Part shown: one piece after another, positions 1-10,275 of the stretch
Layout of the letters: each line of letters starts with the position of its first letter
Position numbering within the stretch: position 1 is the first letter of the stretch
Source of the DNA: Cytobacillus kochii
GTDB lineage: Bacteria > Bacillota > Bacilli > Bacillales > Cytobacillaceae
NCBI RefSeq assembly: GCF_020171845.1
Contig: NZ_JAIVAM010000014.1
Span: forward strand, 1-64,000
DNA length: 64,000 bases
Direction of reading: 5' to 3'
Made by a program: the position numbers and the translations under genes
The notes under the pieces: generated by a model
The model's database searches: none
Told to the model about the DNA's origin: nothing
What the model saw: only the letters and a program-made list of their open reading frames with translations

Positions 1-117
<117 letters not shown>

Positions 118-123
118 AAGATA

Positions 124-153
124 AAAGAGCACATCATTTATGTGCTCTTTTTT
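124..153 (+). terminator. Intrinsic terminator of the rRNA operon
   Basis: An 11-bp perfect stem (AAAGAGCACAT at 124-134 with ATGTGCTCTTT at 140-150) and a five-base loop end in a T run. It lies seven bases after the 5S gene, where an rrn operon should end. Confidence 0.9.
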
Positions 154-294
154 GTCATGCTATAATGAATTCGTTTATTTAAATGGACAAATAACATCTA
201 TACAATCTAAACATAATATAAATTTAATGAACGAACCTATATTTCATACGTTTGAGATTTAGAAAAAAAGGGGAAAATTAATAATACTACTTCG

Positions 295-324
295 TTGCAA
301 CATTTCACACAAATCATGTATAAT
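295..324 (+). promoter_or_regulatory. Sigma-A promoter of the ctsR operon
   Basis: TTGCAA (295-300) and a perfect TATAAT (319-324) are separated by 18 bp. The CtsR operator begins five bases after the -10 box, so bound repressor would cover the start point. A weaker candidate, TGC-TATAAT at 158-166, lies just after the 5S terminator and has no good -35 box. Confidence 0.75.
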
Positions 325-328
325 TTAT

Positions 329-345
329 GTCAAATATAGTCAAAG
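329..345 (+). promoter_or_regulatory. CtsR operator (heptad direct repeat)
   Basis: The sequence TGTCAAATATAGTCAAA matches the CtsR consensus RGTCAAANANRGTCAAA at every fixed position except the first. A third partial half-site, GTCAGA, follows at 345-350. The position between the -10 box and the ctsR ribosome binding site supports autorepression of the clpC operon, relieved by heat. Confidence 0.9.
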
Positions 346-364
346 TCAGATAGGGGGAGGCCGG

Positions 365-826
365 GTGAAAAATATATCAGATATTATTGAAAAATATCTT
401 AAAGAAGTCTTGGAACTTAGCGAAAGGGAAATTGTTGAAATTAAGCGGAGCGAGATCGCTGATAAATTTCAATGTGTCCCATCTCAAATAAATTACGTCA
501 TAAATACTCGGTTTACAGTTGAAAAAGGCTATGCTGTCGAAAGCAAACGTGGCGGTGGTGGTTATATAAGAATCACCAAAGTGCAAGCATATGATTATGT
601 TGATTTAATTAATCAATTGATTAGGATTGTACGTGATCGTATTTCACAAAATAGTGCTGAAAATATTATAAACAGATTAGTTGAAGAAGAGATTATTACT
701 ACTCGAGAAGCGAAGATTATGTTAAGTGTCATTGATCGTTCAGTTCTTTACTTAGAGTTACCCTATAGGGATGAGTTAAGAGCAAGGATGCTTGTTGCGA
801 TGCTAAATACATTGAAATATAAGTAG
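365..826 (+). CDS. ctsR: Transcriptional repressor of class III heat-shock genes CtsR
   Basis: CtsR represses clpC, clpE, clpP and its own operon by binding the heptad repeat; McsB phosphorylation and heat inactivate it. The 153-residue product has the family length. The N-terminal winged-helix HTH contains the near-invariant stretch EIKRSEIADKFQCVPSQINY (residues 26-45), followed by the glycine-rich wing KRGGGGYIRI. The start is a GTG placed after a strong AGGGGGAGG site at 352-360. It is the first gene of ctsR-mcsA-mcsB-clpC and has its own operator upstream. The identity is clear from sequence and context. Confidence 0.97.
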   Translation: MKNISDIIEKYLKEVLELSEREIVEIKRSEIADKFQCVPSQINYVINTRFTVEKGYAVESKRGGGGYIRITKVQAYDYVDLINQLIRIVRDRISQNSAENIINRLVEEEIITTREAKIMLSVIDRSVLYLELPYRDELRARMLVAMLNTLKYK

Positions 827-853
827 GTTGTAAAGTATGGAGGGGTGAAACAG

Positions 854-1402
854 ATGATATGCCAAGAATGTAATCAGAGACCTGCGACTCTACATTTTAC
901 AAAAATTATGAATGGCGAAAAGGCTGAGTTCCATTTATGTGAAAAATGTGCCCAAGAACATGGGGATATGTTTATGTTAAATAATGGATCTGGGTTTTCT
1001 ATTAATAATCTATTGAGCGGATTATTTAATATAGATACAAGTTATGCAAATAACCAAGCTCAGTTAAATAAACAAACGCAGGTAGTACAGTGTGAGCAAT
1101 GCTCGATGACCTTTCCTCAATTTGTTAAAGTCGGGAAATTCGGATGTGCCCACTGTTATGATTCTTTCCGAGCACAGTTAAAGCCAATTATTAAAAGGCT
1201 TCATAGTGGTAATTGGAATCATAACGGAAAAATCCCTACAAGAATGGGTGGAGATATCCATTTAAAAAAGCAAATTGAGGATTTAAAAATAAACTTGAAA
1301 GAACTTATAACTAAAGAGGAGTTTGAGAAAGCAGCAGAGACAAGAGATGCAATACGTGAATTGGAAAAAGAAATGAAAAACCATCTAGAGGGAGGGGAAT
1401 GA
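854..1402 (+). CDS. mcsA: McsA, zinc-binding activator of arginine kinase McsB
   Basis: McsA activates the protein-arginine kinase McsB and takes part in CtsR control and protein quality control. With the ATG at 854 the protein has 182 residues and begins MICQEC, as in relatives. An in-frame GTG at 845 leaves almost no spacing after GGAGG (839-843) and is rejected. Paired cysteines are visible at C3/C6 and C29/C32, with further CxxC pairs near residues 87 and 105, consistent with zinc binding. The C-terminal part holds a UVR-like helical motif ([18 protein letters not shown]). It overlaps mcsB by four bases (ATGA), indicating translational coupling. Confidence 0.95.
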   Translation: MICQECNQRPATLHFTKIMNGEKAEFHLCEKCAQEHGDMFMLNNGSGFSINNLLSGLFNIDTSYANNQAQLNKQTQVVQCEQCSMTFPQFVKVGKFGCAHCYDSFRAQLKPIIKRLHSGNWNHNGKIPTRMGGDIHLKKQIEDLKINLKELITKEEFEKAAETRDAIRELEKEMKNHLEGGE

Positions 1403-2484
1403 ACTTGTCTTTAGAAAGGTTTATCAATCAGGCTGTCAGCTCTTGGATGAGTGCAGAAGGTCCTGATTCTGATATCGTACTTAGTTCTAGAATTCGTTTA
1501 GCTCGCAATATTAAACAGGTTAATTTTCCAACCATCTTTTCTCATGATGAAGCTAAACGTGTGATAGATATCATTAAAGCAAGAATGGAAAAATCGACTT
1601 TTGATACTTATGGTGACTTTTCGTTATTGCAAATGGATGATTTACAACCATTGCAAAAAAGGGTGCTGATGGAAAAACATTTGATTAGTCCTCATTTAGC
1701 AGAAAACGCTAGTCATGGTGCCTGCCTACTTACTGAAAATGAAGAGGTTAGCATTATGTTGAATGAAGAAGATCATATACGTATACAGTGTTTATTTCCA
1801 GGCTTCCAATTATCAGAAGCATTAGAAGTTGCAAACCAAATTGATGATTGGTTAGAAACTGAGATTGATTATGCATATGATGAACAGGTAGGGTATTTAA
1901 CTAGTTGCCCAACAAATGTGGGCACAGGTCTCAGAGCATCTGTCATGATGCATTTACCAGGATTAGTATTAACTCATCAAATGAATAGAATCATTCCAGC
2001 AATTAACCAACTTGGATTAGTTGTTAGAGGAATTTATGGAGAAGGTAGCGAAGCATTAGGTAATATCTTTCAAGTTTCTAACCAAATCACATTAGGGAAA
2101 TCAGAAGAAGATATTGCTGAGGATTTAAAAAGTGTTGTGGAGCAATTAATTTCGCAGGAAAGGTCAGCAAGAGAAGCATTAGCGAAAACCTCTAACATAC
2201 AATTAGAAGATAGAGTCTTCAGATCCTATGGTATTTTATCTAATAGCCGAATCATTGAATCAAAAGAAGCGGCTAGATGTTTATCGGATGTTCGCCTTGG
2301 AATAGACATGGACTATATACAAGGCATATCAAAAAATATATTAAATGAATTAATGGTTTTAACACAACCAGGATTTTTACAGCAATATGCTGGAGGCCCA
2401 TTACGACCGTTTGAACGGGATATTCGTAGAGCTTCTCTTATTCGAGAAAGATTAAAAATGGAAGATCAAGAGTTGGGAGGATGA
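1399..2484 (+). CDS. mcsB: Protein-arginine kinase McsB
   Basis: McsB phosphorylates arginine residues, marking proteins for ClpCP degradation and inactivating CtsR. The 361-residue product carries the phosphagen-kinase catalytic fold without the N-terminal domain of creatine kinases. The nucleotide-binding motif SSRIRLARN lies near residues 29-37, and NEEDHIRIQ and [11 protein letters not shown] follow in the catalytic region. The start ATG overlaps the mcsA stop; a TTG two codons later is an alternative. It sits between its activator McsA and the unfoldase ClpC, the usual clpC operon arrangement. Confidence 0.96.
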   Translation: MNLSLERFINQAVSSWMSAEGPDSDIVLSSRIRLARNIKQVNFPTIFSHDEAKRVIDIIKARMEKSTFDTYGDFSLLQMDDLQPLQKRVLMEKHLISPHLAENASHGACLLTENEEVSIMLNEEDHIRIQCLFPGFQLSEALEVANQIDDWLETEIDYAYDEQVGYLTSCPTNVGTGLRASVMMHLPGLVLTHQMNRIIPAINQLGLVVRGIYGEGSEALGNIFQVSNQITLGKSEEDIAEDLKSVVEQLISQERSAREALAKTSNIQLEDRVFRSYGILSNSRIIESKEAARCLSDVRLGIDMDYIQGISKNILNELMVLTQPGFLQQYAGGPLRPFERDIRRASLIRERLKMEDQELGG

Positions 2485-2490
2485 TGATAG

Positions 2491-4935
2491 ATGATGTTTG
2501 GACGTTTTACTGAGAGAGCACAAAAAGTATTAGCATTAGCACAGGAAGAAGCCATTCGCTTAGGACATAACAATATTGGGACTGAGCATATACTTCTAGG
2601 GTTAGTAAGTGAAGGTGAAGGAATTGCCGCTAAAGCACTTTATGCCTTAGGTCTGGGTTCAGAAAAAATTCAAACGGAAGTTGAAAATCTAATAGGTAGA
2701 GGGCAAGAGGCCTCCCAAACACCGCATTATACACCAAGAGCAAAAAAAGTAATTGAACTATCAATGGATGAAGCAAGAAAATTGGGCCATTCCTATGTGG
2801 GAACTGAGCACATTTTACTTGGTTTAATTAGAGAAGGTGAGGGTGTAGCTGCAAGAGTACTTAATAACCTTGGCGTAAGTTTAAATAAGGCAAGACAGCA
2901 AGTACTACAATTACTTGGTAGTAGCGAGTCTAACGGGCATCAAGGCAGCTCTTCAGCCAATGCAAATACACCAACATTAGATGGTTTAGCGAGAGATCTA
3001 ACTGCCATTGCACGTGAAGGAAGCTTAGATCCAGTTATTGGCCGTAGTAAAGAGATTCAACGTGTAATTGAAGTATTAAGCAGAAGAACAAAAAATAACC
3101 CAGTATTAATTGGAGAACCTGGTGTGGGTAAAACTGCGATAGCAGAAGGCCTTGCACAACAGATCATAAATAATGAAGTGCCGGAAACGCTACGTGATAA
3201 ACGTGTAATGACTTTAGATATGGGTACGGTAGTTGCAGGTACAAAATACCGAGGAGAATTTGAGGATCGCTTGAAGAAAGTGATGGACGAAATTCGTCAG
3301 GCGGGCAACATTATTTTGTTCATCGATGAATTGCATACATTAATTGGTGCTGGTGGAGCAGAAGGTGCAATTGATGCATCAAATATTTTAAAGCCATCAC
3401 TTGCGCGTGGAGAGCTACAATGTATTGGAGCGACGACGCTAGATGAGTATCGCAAATATATTGAGAAGGATGCAGCGCTTGAGCGTAGGTTCCAACCAAT
3501 TACGGTTGATGAGCCTACTGCAGATGAGTCCGTACAAATTTTAAAAGGACTACGTGACCGTTATGAAGCCCATCACCGGGTGACAATTACGGATCAAGCC
3601 ATTGATGCGGCAGTTAAGTTATCAGATCGTTATATCTCTGATCGTTTCTTACCAGATAAAGCAATTGATTTAATTGATGAAGCAGGTTCAAAAGTTCGCC
3701 TACGTTCTTATACAACGCCTCCGAATCTCAAGGAGTTAGAAGTTAAATTAGAAGATGTAAGAAAAGAAAAGGATGCAGCTGTTCAAAGTCAAGAGTTTGA
3801 GAAAGCAGCATCTTTAAGAGACAATGAACAAAGATTAAGAGAAAAGTTAGAAGAAACTAAGAAAACGTGGAAAGAAAAGCAAGGGAAAGAAAATACTGAA
3901 GTGACTGTAGAGGATATTGCCAATGTCGTTTCTAACTGGACAGGAATTCCAGTTACGAAATTGGCACAAACTGAGACCGAAAAACTATTGAATTTAGAAG
4001 AAATCTTACATTCTCGCGTAATTGGCCAAGAGGAAGCAGTAAAGGCGATCTCTAAAGCAGTTAGACGGGCAAGAGCGGGTCTTAAAGATCCGAAGAGACC
4101 AATTGGTTCTTTCGTTTTCCTAGGTCCAACAGGTGTGGGTAAGACAGAACTTGCTCGGGCCTTAGCTGAAGCGATGTTCGGTGATGAGGAAGCGATGATT
4201 CGCATCGATATGTCTGAGTATATGGAGAAACATTCCACATCTAGATTAGTTGGTTCACCTCCAGGCTATGTTGGATTTGAAGAAGGAGGCCAATTAACTG
4301 AGAAAGTACGTAGAAAACCGTATTCAGTTGTCTTATTAGATGAAATTGAGAAAGCCCATCCGGATGTATTTAACATTCTTCTGCAAGTATTGGAAGATGG
4401 ACGGTTAACAGATTCTAAAGGACGTACAGTCGATTTCCGAAACACGGTGCTCATCATGACGTCAAATGTTGGTGCAGAAGCACTTAAGCGTAATAAATAT
4501 GTAGGCTTCAATATTCAAGATGATGAACATGATTACAAAGATATGAAAGGAAAGGTTATGGAGGAATTGAAAAAGGCCTTCAGACCTGAATTCTTAAACC
4601 GTATCGATGAGATTATTGTCTTCCATGCATTAGAAAGAAAGCATCTGCAAGAGATTGTTACACTCATGTCCGATGCCTTAACGAACCGTTTAAAAGAACA
4701 GGATATTACATTATCCCTATCTGAATCTGCTAAGGTAAAAATATCAGAAGAAGGCTACGATCCAGAGTATGGTGCACGGCCGCTTAGAAGAGCGATCCAA
4801 AAGCATATTGAAGATCGCTTATCTGAGGAATTATTAAGAGGAAAAGTGCTTACTGGTCAAGAGGTAGTAATCGATGTTGAGGATGGCGAATTTGTCGTAA
4901 AAACAGCCGAACCAACTGGCACAGCACAAAAATAA
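2491..4935 (+). CDS. clpC: AAA+ unfoldase ClpC of the ClpCP protease
   Basis: ClpC unfolds substrates, including arginine-phosphorylated proteins, and feeds them to ClpP. The 814-residue protein shows two N-domain repeats (about residues 1-150), D1 with Walker [10 protein letters not shown] (about 207) and Walker [10 protein letters not shown], a middle domain with a UVR-like coiled coil (about 410-455), and D2 with Walker [10 protein letters not shown] (about 545) and [13 protein letters not shown]. The VGF tripeptide in NKYVGFN (about 671) is the usual ClpP-contact loop. It begins six bases after mcsB. Both ATG codons at 2491 and 2494 are possible starts. A terminator follows. Confidence 0.98.
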   Translation: MMFGRFTERAQKVLALAQEEAIRLGHNNIGTEHILLGLVSEGEGIAAKALYALGLGSEKIQTEVENLIGRGQEASQTPHYTPRAKKVIELSMDEARKLGHSYVGTEHILLGLIREGEGVAARVLNNLGVSLNKARQQVLQLLGSSESNGHQGSSSANANTPTLDGLARDLTAIAREGSLDPVIGRSKEIQRVIEVLSRRTKNNPVLIGEPGVGKTAIAEGLAQQIINNEVPETLRDKRVMTLDMGTVVAGTKYRGEFEDRLKKVMDEIRQAGNIILFIDELHTLIGAGGAEGAIDASNILKPSLARGELQCIGATTLDEYRKYIEKDAALERRFQPITVDEPTADESVQILKGLRDRYEAHHRVTITDQAIDAAVKLSDRYISDRFLPDKAIDLIDEAGSKVRLRSYTTPPNLKELEVKLEDVRKEKDAAVQSQEFEKAASLRDNEQRLREKLEETKKTWKEKQGKENTEVTVEDIANVVSNWTGIPVTKLAQTETEKLLNLEEILHSRVIGQEEAVKAISKAVRRARAGLKDPKRPIGSFVFLGPTGVGKTELARALAEAMFGDEEAMIRIDMSEYMEKHSTSRLVGSPPGYVGFEEGGQLTEKVRRKPYSVVLLDEIEKAHPDVFNILLQVLEDGRLTDSKGRTVDFRNTVLIMTSNVGAEALKRNKYVGFNIQDDEHDYKDMKGKVMEELKKAFRPEFLNRIDEIIVFHALERKHLQEIVTLMSDALTNRLKEQDITLSLSESAKVKISEEGYDPEYGARPLRRAIQKHIEDRLSEELLRGKVLTGQEVVIDVEDGEFVVKTAEPTGTAQK

Positions 4936-4950
4936 TTAGATGTTAGAGAG

Positions 4951-4986
4951 AAGGTACACGCTAATCAATAGTGTGTACCTTTTTTG
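4951..4986 (+). terminator. Intrinsic terminator after clpC
   Basis: AGGTACAC (4952-4959) pairs with GTGTGTACCT (4971-4980) through one G-U or slipped position, followed by a T run. It would end the ctsR-mcsA-mcsB-clpC transcript and separate it from radA. Confidence 0.85.
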
Positions 4987-5094
4987 ATAACAACAAATTT
5001 TCTTCCAATTATATGTTAACCTTTGAATACAAACGATTCCATTGATATAGTAAGAAATATAAATGTGTTGTACGAAAGAGAAGGAGAATGAAGA

Positions 5095-6474
5095 TTGGCG
5101 AAAAGAAAATCAAAATTCATATGTCAAGAATGTGGTTATGAATCGGCAAAGTGGATGGGGAAGTGTCCCGGATGTGGTGTATGGAATAAAATGACGGAAG
5201 AAATTGAGAAACCTGCTAATTCGAGAAGAGGGGCGTTTGCACATACACAAGAGACAACGATTAGAGCAAAAGCGACTCCGATTCCAAAAATTGAAACAGT
5301 CAATGAGCCACGTATTTATACGGAAATGAAGGAGTTAAATCGAGTCCTTGGTGGTGGGGTTGTCAGAGGATCTCTCGTTTTAATAGGTGGAGATCCTGGG
5401 ATTGGAAAATCAACACTACTGTTGCAAGTTTCTTCCCAATTATCTAATAAACAGCATTCTGTACTTTATATTTCTGGAGAAGAGTCGATAAGACAAACGA
5501 AGCTACGAGCTGACAGATTAAATATTTCATCAGAACATCTACTTGTTTATGCAGAGACAAGTTTAGAAGAGATTAGTCAAACGATTGATGAGGTGAAGCC
5601 GGAGTTTGTTATCATTGACTCCATTCAAACTATTTATCACCCGGAAGTGACCTCGGCTCCTGGTAGTGTTTCGCAGGTAAGAGAGTGTACGGCTGAGCTT
5701 ATGAGAATCGGGAAAACGAAAGGGATTGCGATCTTTATTGTTGGACATGTAACGAAAGAAGGGTCGATCGCCGGCCCTAGGTTGCTTGAACATATGGTGG
5801 ATACGGTGCTTTATTTTGAAGGGGAAAGGCATCACACGTATCGAATTTTAAGAGCAGTCAAAAACCGATTTGGTTCTACGAATGAAATGGGTATTTTTGA
5901 AATGAAAGAATTAGGTTTAGAAGAAGTGGCAAACCCTTCAGAGATTTTTTTAGAAGAACGATCACAAGGAGCAGCGGGTTCAACTGTTGTGGCTTCAATG
6001 GAAGGAACTCGGCCCGTTCTTGTAGAAATACAAGCATTAATATCCCCTACGAGTTTTGGTAATCCAAGAAGAATGGCAACAGGGATTGATCATAACCGTG
6101 TGCCGCTATTAATGGCGGTATTGGAGAAACGGGTCGGTATGTTGTTACAAAATCAAGATGCGTATTTGAAGGTTGCTGGAGGGGTAAAACTAGATGAGCC
6201 AGCAATTGATTTGGCGGTTGCAGTCAGTATCGCATCAAGCTTTCGAGATAAGCCAACAAGAGCAACAGATTGCATTATCGGTGAGGTGGGCCTTACTGGA
6301 GAAATAAGAAGAGTTTCAAGAATTGAACAGCGAGTCCAGGAGGCTGCGAAACTAGGATTTGAGAGAATTATTTTACCAGCGAATAATTTGAGCGGCTGGA
6401 CAGGTCCTAAAAATGTTCAATTGATTGGCGTTCACTCGGTTAGTGAAGCACTTGAAGCTGCATTAGGAGGGTAA
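5095..6474 (+). CDS. radA: DNA repair protein RadA (Sms)
   Basis: RadA is a RecA-like ATPase that promotes branch migration and processing of recombination intermediates. The 459-residue protein has an N-terminal four-cysteine zinc finger (CQECGY and CPGCGVW, residues 10-27), Walker [11 protein letters not shown] (about 98-107), the diagnostic KNRFGS motif (about 258) and a C-terminal Lon-like domain ([17 protein letters not shown]). The start is TTG at 5095 after GAAGGAGAATGA; the product then begins [11 protein letters not shown] as in relatives. disA follows after four bases, so the two are co-transcribed. Confidence 0.97.
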   Translation: MAKRKSKFICQECGYESAKWMGKCPGCGVWNKMTEEIEKPANSRRGAFAHTQETTIRAKATPIPKIETVNEPRIYTEMKELNRVLGGGVVRGSLVLIGGDPGIGKSTLLLQVSSQLSNKQHSVLYISGEESIRQTKLRADRLNISSEHLLVYAETSLEEISQTIDEVKPEFVIIDSIQTIYHPEVTSAPGSVSQVRECTAELMRIGKTKGIAIFIVGHVTKEGSIAGPRLLEHMVDTVLYFEGERHHTYRILRAVKNRFGSTNEMGIFEMKELGLEEVANPSEIFLEERSQGAAGSTVVASMEGTRPVLVEIQALISPTSFGNPRRMATGIDHNRVPLLMAVLEKRVGMLLQNQDAYLKVAGGVKLDEPAIDLAVAVSIASSFRDKPTRATDCIIGEVGLTGEIRRVSRIEQRVQEAAKLGFERIILPANNLSGWTGPKNVQLIGVHSVSEALEAALGG

Positions 6475-6478
6475 GCAT

Positions 6479-7552
6479 ATGGATTCAAAGAAACAAAGTG
6501 AAATTACAATCAGCGAATTATTGAAATTTTTAGCACCAGGGACACCCCTACGTGCAGGTATAGATAATGTATTAAGAGCAAACACGGGTGGATTAATTGT
6601 TCTTTGTTCTAAGGAGCAGATTGCCAGTTTAGTGGATGGGGGCTTCCAAATTAATTGCCCTTTTTCTCCAAACTATTTATATGAGCTAGCTAAGATGGAT
6701 GGGGCGATTATTCTCAATCAAGAAGGAAATAAAATTCTTATTGCCAACGCCCAACTCGCACCAGATTCGAGTATTCCTTCCTCTGAGACAGGGATGCGAC
6801 ATCGGACAGCAGAGCGGGTGGCGAAACAAACAGGTGCGCTTGTTATTGCTGTTTCACAACGCCGTAATGTCATTACTTTATATAAAGGGGCTTCTCGTTA
6901 TTCACTAAAGGATATTGGCGTTATATTAACAAAGGCTAATGTGGCAGTCACAACATTAGAGAAATATAAAGTTGTTCTTGAGCAAAGTATATCTAATTTA
7001 GGTATTCTCGAATTTGAAGAACAGGTGACCTATAATGATGTGTTAAATGTTATGCATAATATAGAAATGCTGTTAAGAATTAAAAATGAGTTACTAACTT
7101 ATTTAAGCGAGTTAGGGACAGAAGGACGTCTCATTCGTTTACAAATGAATGAGTTATTGATTGAAATGGAAAGAGAATCAGAATTCGTTATTATGGATTA
7201 TGCTAATGACCGTGATATTAGGGCAAAGGAAGCGCTTCAAAAGCTTCAAGAGTTATCAAAAGGTGAGACTTTAGAAGACTCAGTTATCATGAAATTGCTA
7301 GGCTTTCATGGCTATATTCATACCGAAGAAGTCATTCATCCTAGAGGGATTCGTGTGCTGCATAAGGTGCCGCGATTACCACCTATTATTATTGATAACC
7401 TCGTTGATCGCTTTGAGGAACTGAGGTATATAGCGGCAGCTTCTATTGAAGAATTAGATGAGGTAGAAGGTATAGGAGAGGTACGGGCTAGGAAGATTGA
7501 TGAAGGCCTCAAGCTTATACAAGACCAATTTTTTTCCGACCGACATTTATAA
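6479..7552 (+). CDS. disA: Diadenylate cyclase DisA, DNA-scanning c-di-AMP synthase
   Basis: DisA makes c-di-AMP from two ATP and links DNA integrity to sporulation and growth. The 357-residue protein shows the DAC domain motifs DGA (about residue 76, in AKMDGAII) and RHRTA (about 108), a helical linker and a C-terminal helix-hairpin-helix DNA-binding region ([12 protein letters not shown], about 334-345). It starts four bases after radA with TTAGGAGGGTAAGC as ribosome binding site. The neighbourhood (clpC, radA, disA, PIN/TRAM gene) is the standard Bacillus one. Confidence 0.97.
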   Translation: MDSKKQSEITISELLKFLAPGTPLRAGIDNVLRANTGGLIVLCSKEQIASLVDGGFQINCPFSPNYLYELAKMDGAIILNQEGNKILIANAQLAPDSSIPSSETGMRHRTAERVAKQTGALVIAVSQRRNVITLYKGASRYSLKDIGVILTKANVAVTTLEKYKVVLEQSISNLGILEFEEQVTYNDVLNVMHNIEMLLRIKNELLTYLSELGTEGRLIRLQMNELLIEMERESEFVIMDYANDRDIRAKEALQKLQELSKGETLEDSVIMKLLGFHGYIHTEEVIHPRGIRVLHKVPRLPPIIIDNLVDRFEELRYIAAASIEELDEVEGIGEVRARKIDEGLKLIQDQFFSDRHL

Positions 7553-7561
7553 ATACCATTG

Positions 7562-7595
7562 AACTACTATTCACCTTATGATAGAATAGGTAGTT
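7562..7595 (+). terminator. Weak hairpin after disA, possible terminator
   Basis: AACTACTATTC (7562-7572) pairs with GAATAGGTAGTT (7584-7595) with one bulged G. Only a mixed TATCATTT tail follows, so termination here is uncertain. Confidence 0.4.
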
Positions 7596-7670
7596 TATCA
7601 TTTGACATTCCCTTACTTACGGTGCTAGTCTAAGAGTATTCATAATCGTTTAATCTATCCTTTTATTTAG

Positions 7671-7698
7671 TTTACTGCAATAATTTTTTGTTTATAAT
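7671..7698 (+). promoter_or_regulatory. Putative sigma-A promoter for the PIN/TRAM gene
   Basis: TTTACT (7671-7676) and a perfect TATAAT (7693-7698) with a 16-bp spacer lie about 70 bp ahead of the gene at 7770. The 217-bp gap between disA and that gene is otherwise AT-rich without other evident signals. Confidence 0.6.
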
Positions 7699-7769
7699 AT
7701 AAAATTTTCCAATATTGTGCGTTTTTTATTTTTGGAATTTGTTAATAATGAATAAAAGGAGGTGAGGGA

Positions 7770-8852
7770 ATGTTAAAGAGAATTGTACAAGTCTGTTTCC
7801 TTATATTTGGGATCACATTAGGAATTTTTGTGATACCAGAATTACTATTTCTAATTAGTTTAGATGACATTCCATTATTAAATAATCCTTATGTTTCCGC
7901 CATTTTAGGAGCTATTATTTTCTATCTTTTAACATTTTGGGCGGTTGACCATGTTGTCAATTTCATTAAATGGACAGAAGAATCGATTGTAAAGGTGCCA
8001 ATTACCGATATTATATTTGGTAGTGTTGGACTGGTGTTTGGTCTTGTTGTTGCGTTTTTACTTGGTTATGGATTGTCGACACTCGAGATACCGGTATTAA
8101 ATACTGTTGCTCCTATCGTCTTAACACTGTTATTTGGATATTTAGGTTTTCAAGTTGGATTTAAAAAACGAGATGAATTACTCAATCTTTTTACAAACAA
8201 AAAGAAAAAGTTAACTGAAGAAGAAGATAGTCAATCTGATGTGAATAAGCTTAAAATATTAGATACAAGTGTTATTATCGATGGTCGAGTAGCTGATATT
8301 TGTCAAACAGGATTTTTAGAAGGAACAATCGTTATTCCTCGTTTTGTGTTAGAAGAATTACAGCATATTGCCGATTCATCTGATGTGTTAAAAAGAAATC
8401 GTGGCCGCCGCGGTTTAGACATTCTCAATCGTATTCAAAGTGAGCTATCTATAAAGGTAGAAATTTACGAAGGTAATTTTGAAGAAATACAAGAAGTGGA
8501 TAGTAAGCTAGTGAAATTAGCGAAATTAACTAACGGTGTGGTTGTAACCAATGATTTTAACCTGAATAAGGTATGCGAGCTACAGAAAGTCGCAGTTCTA
8601 AATATTAATGATCTGGCGAATGCTGTGAAGCCGGTTGTGCTTCCGGGAGAAGAAATGAAAGTTCAGGTCATTAAGGACGGAAAAGAACAAAATCAAGGGA
8701 TTGCCTATTTAGACGATGGCACAATGATTGTCGTAGAAGAAGGTAGAAATTATATTGGCAAGCATATTGATGTAGTAGTGACAAGTGTATTGCAAACATC
8801 TGCGGGTAGAATGATTTTTGCTAAACCAAAACTTTTAGAAAAAGCATTATAA
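7770..8852 (+). CDS. yacL: Membrane-anchored PIN/TRAM-domain protein (YacL family)
   Basis: A 360-residue protein with four hydrophobic segments in the first about 135 residues (roughly 5-30, 40-65, 85-110 and 112-135), a charged linker rich in K and E, a PIN nuclease-like domain ([16 protein letters not shown], from about 163, with conserved acidic residues including TNDFN near 253) and a C-terminal TRAM domain. PIN domains are usually metal-dependent ribonucleases and TRAM domains bind RNA; the precise role of this family is not settled. It starts with ATG after AAAGGAGGTGAGGG, an unusually complete ribosome binding site. Confidence 0.93.
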   Translation: MLKRIVQVCFLIFGITLGIFVIPELLFLISLDDIPLLNNPYVSAILGAIIFYLLTFWAVDHVVNFIKWTEESIVKVPITDIIFGSVGLVFGLVVAFLLGYGLSTLEIPVLNTVAPIVLTLLFGYLGFQVGFKKRDELLNLFTNKKKKLTEEEDSQSDVNKLKILDTSVIIDGRVADICQTGFLEGTIVIPRFVLEELQHIADSSDVLKRNRGRRGLDILNRIQSELSIKVEIYEGNFEEIQEVDSKLVKLAKLTNGVVVTNDFNLNKVCELQKVAVLNINDLANAVKPVVLPGEEMKVQVIKDGKEQNQGIAYLDDGTMIVVEEGRNYIGKHIDVVVTSVLQTSAGRMIFAKPKLLEKAL

Positions 8853-8869
8853 TTATAGTATAGAAGAAG

Positions 8870-8915
8870 CAGAAGAGGGGGCCGTAAACGGGCTCTTTTC
8901 TTCCGCTTTTTATGC
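8870..8915 (+). terminator. Probable terminator after the PIN/TRAM gene
   Basis: AGAAGAGGGGGCC and GGGCTCTTTTCTTC form an imperfect hairpin around a GTAAAC loop, followed by CCGCTTTTTATG. It fills most of the 87-bp gap before ispD. Confidence 0.55.
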
Positions 8916-8939
8916 TGATTAAGGGAGTTAAAAGAAAAT

Positions 8940-9629
8940 ATGGGGTATAGAGTCGTCATCCCTGCAGCGGGGCAAGGGAAGAGAATGGGTGCTTCAAAAA
9001 ATAAACTGTTGCTAGAACTAAGAGGGGTACCTATTTTTATACATACATTGCGCGTTTTCCAACGAGACTCAGCGTGTGAAGGGATTTATTTAGCTATTAA
9101 TCCTGCAGAGGAAAAGGAGATACGTGCGTTAATCGCTAAGCATGGGATTGATAAGGTGAAGGCGTATATCGGTGGTGGACAGGAAAGGCAGCATAGCATT
9201 AGTCATGTGATTCGTGCGTTAACAGGTGAAGGGATTGTGTTAGTGCATGATGCCGCTCGTCCTTTTGTTGAACAAGAGCATATCGATCAACTTGTATCTC
9301 AAGCTCAGTCCAATGATGGCGCCATTTTAGCCGTTCCAGTGAAAGATACGATAAAAAAGGGACGTGATGGATTAGTCGAGGGAACAATTGATCGAACGAG
9401 TCTATGGTCTGTGCAAACCCCTCAAGCTTTTAAGCTTAGTATTTTACAAGCGGCATATGAGAAAGCGCAAAAGGACCAATTTGTAGGGACTGATGATGCA
9501 AGCTTGGTGGAGAGGGTACATAATAAGATTGCTTTTGTACAAGGGAATTACGATAATATTAAACTAACAACGCCTGAGGACCTATATTTTGCTGAGGCGA
9601 TTTTAAATAAAAGAGATGACTTTATCTAA
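8940..9629 (+). CDS. ispD: 2-C-methyl-D-erythritol 4-phosphate cytidylyltransferase IspD
   Basis: IspD catalyses the third step of the MEP isoprenoid pathway, joining CTP to methylerythritol phosphate. The 229-residue protein has the nucleotidyltransferase P-loop-like motif [10 protein letters not shown] at residues 8-17, the VHDAARPF motif (about 102-109) and TPQAFK (about 159). The start is ATG after AAGGGAGTT (8921-8929). ispF, two steps later in the same pathway, begins 13 bases downstream, so the pair is probably one transcription unit. Confidence 0.96.
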   Translation: MGYRVVIPAAGQGKRMGASKNKLLLELRGVPIFIHTLRVFQRDSACEGIYLAINPAEEKEIRALIAKHGIDKVKAYIGGGQERQHSISHVIRALTGEGIVLVHDAARPFVEQEHIDQLVSQAQSNDGAILAVPVKDTIKKGRDGLVEGTIDRTSLWSVQTPQAFKLSILQAAYEKAQKDQFVGTDDASLVERVHNKIAFVQGNYDNIKLTTPEDLYFAEAILNKRDDFI

Positions 9630-9642
9630 AGGAGAAGATAAT

Positions 9643-10122
9643 ATGTTTCGCATTGGTCAAGGATTTGATGTACATCAATTAGTTGAAGGGCGACCACTGA
9701 TTATGGGTGGGGTTACGATTCCATATGAATTAGGATTACTTGGACATTCAGATGCGGATGTTTTATTACATACAGTGTCAGATGCCTGTTTAGGTGCAAT
9801 TGGTGAAGGTGATATTGGTAAGCACTTCCCTGATACAGACCCAGATTTTAAAGATGCGGATTCAGCTAAACTGATGCAACATGTTTGGCAATTGGTAAAA
9901 GAAAAGGGTTATGAGCTTGTGAACGCCGATTGTACTATTATTGCTCAAAAGCCAAAAATGGCTCCTTATATTCCTGCTATAAGAGAAAGAATAGCGGAAT
10001 TGTTAGAATCAGAAGTAGAGAACATTAACGTGAAAGCCACGACAACGGAAAAACTAGGATTTACAGGTAGAGGCGAAGGAATTGCTGCTCAAGTGGTAGT
10101 GTTGTTGAAGAAAAGTGCCTAG
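9643..10122 (+). CDS. ispF: 2-C-methyl-D-erythritol 2,4-cyclodiphosphate synthase IspF
   Basis: IspF cyclises the CDP-methylerythritol phosphate intermediate of the MEP pathway. Using the ATG at 9643 after AAAGGAGAAGATA the protein has 159 residues, the family length, and begins [12 protein letters not shown] with metal ligands D8 and H10; the third ligand lies in GHSDADV (about 42). The trimer-interface motif [17 protein letters not shown] is near the C-terminus. An in-frame upstream start inside ispD at 9616 is possible but lacks a good ribosome binding site. Confidence 0.96.
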   Translation: MFRIGQGFDVHQLVEGRPLIMGGVTIPYELGLLGHSDADVLLHTVSDACLGAIGEGDIGKHFPDTDPDFKDADSAKLMQHVWQLVKEKGYELVNADCTIIAQKPKMAPYIPAIRERIAELLESEVENINVKATTTEKLGFTGRGEGIAAQVVVLLKKSA

Positions 10123-10139
10123 TCGGTTATTTACGGACT

Positions 10140-10167
10140 TTGACAACTTACAGTAGGATGATAAAAT
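10140..10167 (+). promoter_or_regulatory. Sigma-A promoter upstream of gltX
   Basis: TTGACA (10140-10145), a 16-bp spacer and TAAAAT (10162-10167) preceded by TGA as an extended -10 element. It starts a leader of about 100 bases before gltX that contains a CGGTT/AACCG hairpin near 10240. Confidence 0.7.
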
Positions 10168-10275
10168 AAAGGGTGCTATTCATATTCAATTTTTGATAAA
10201 AAGATGGATCGTCAGGTGGCTTATATAGCAATCAGCGGTTTTTCGAAATAGAACCGATTTTGAAGGAGGATCATC

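Noticed and set aside
3789-4511. Minus-strand open frames inside clpC
   Set aside because: Shadows of the strongly conserved ClpC D2 domain on the opposite strand; no ribosome binding site or homology.
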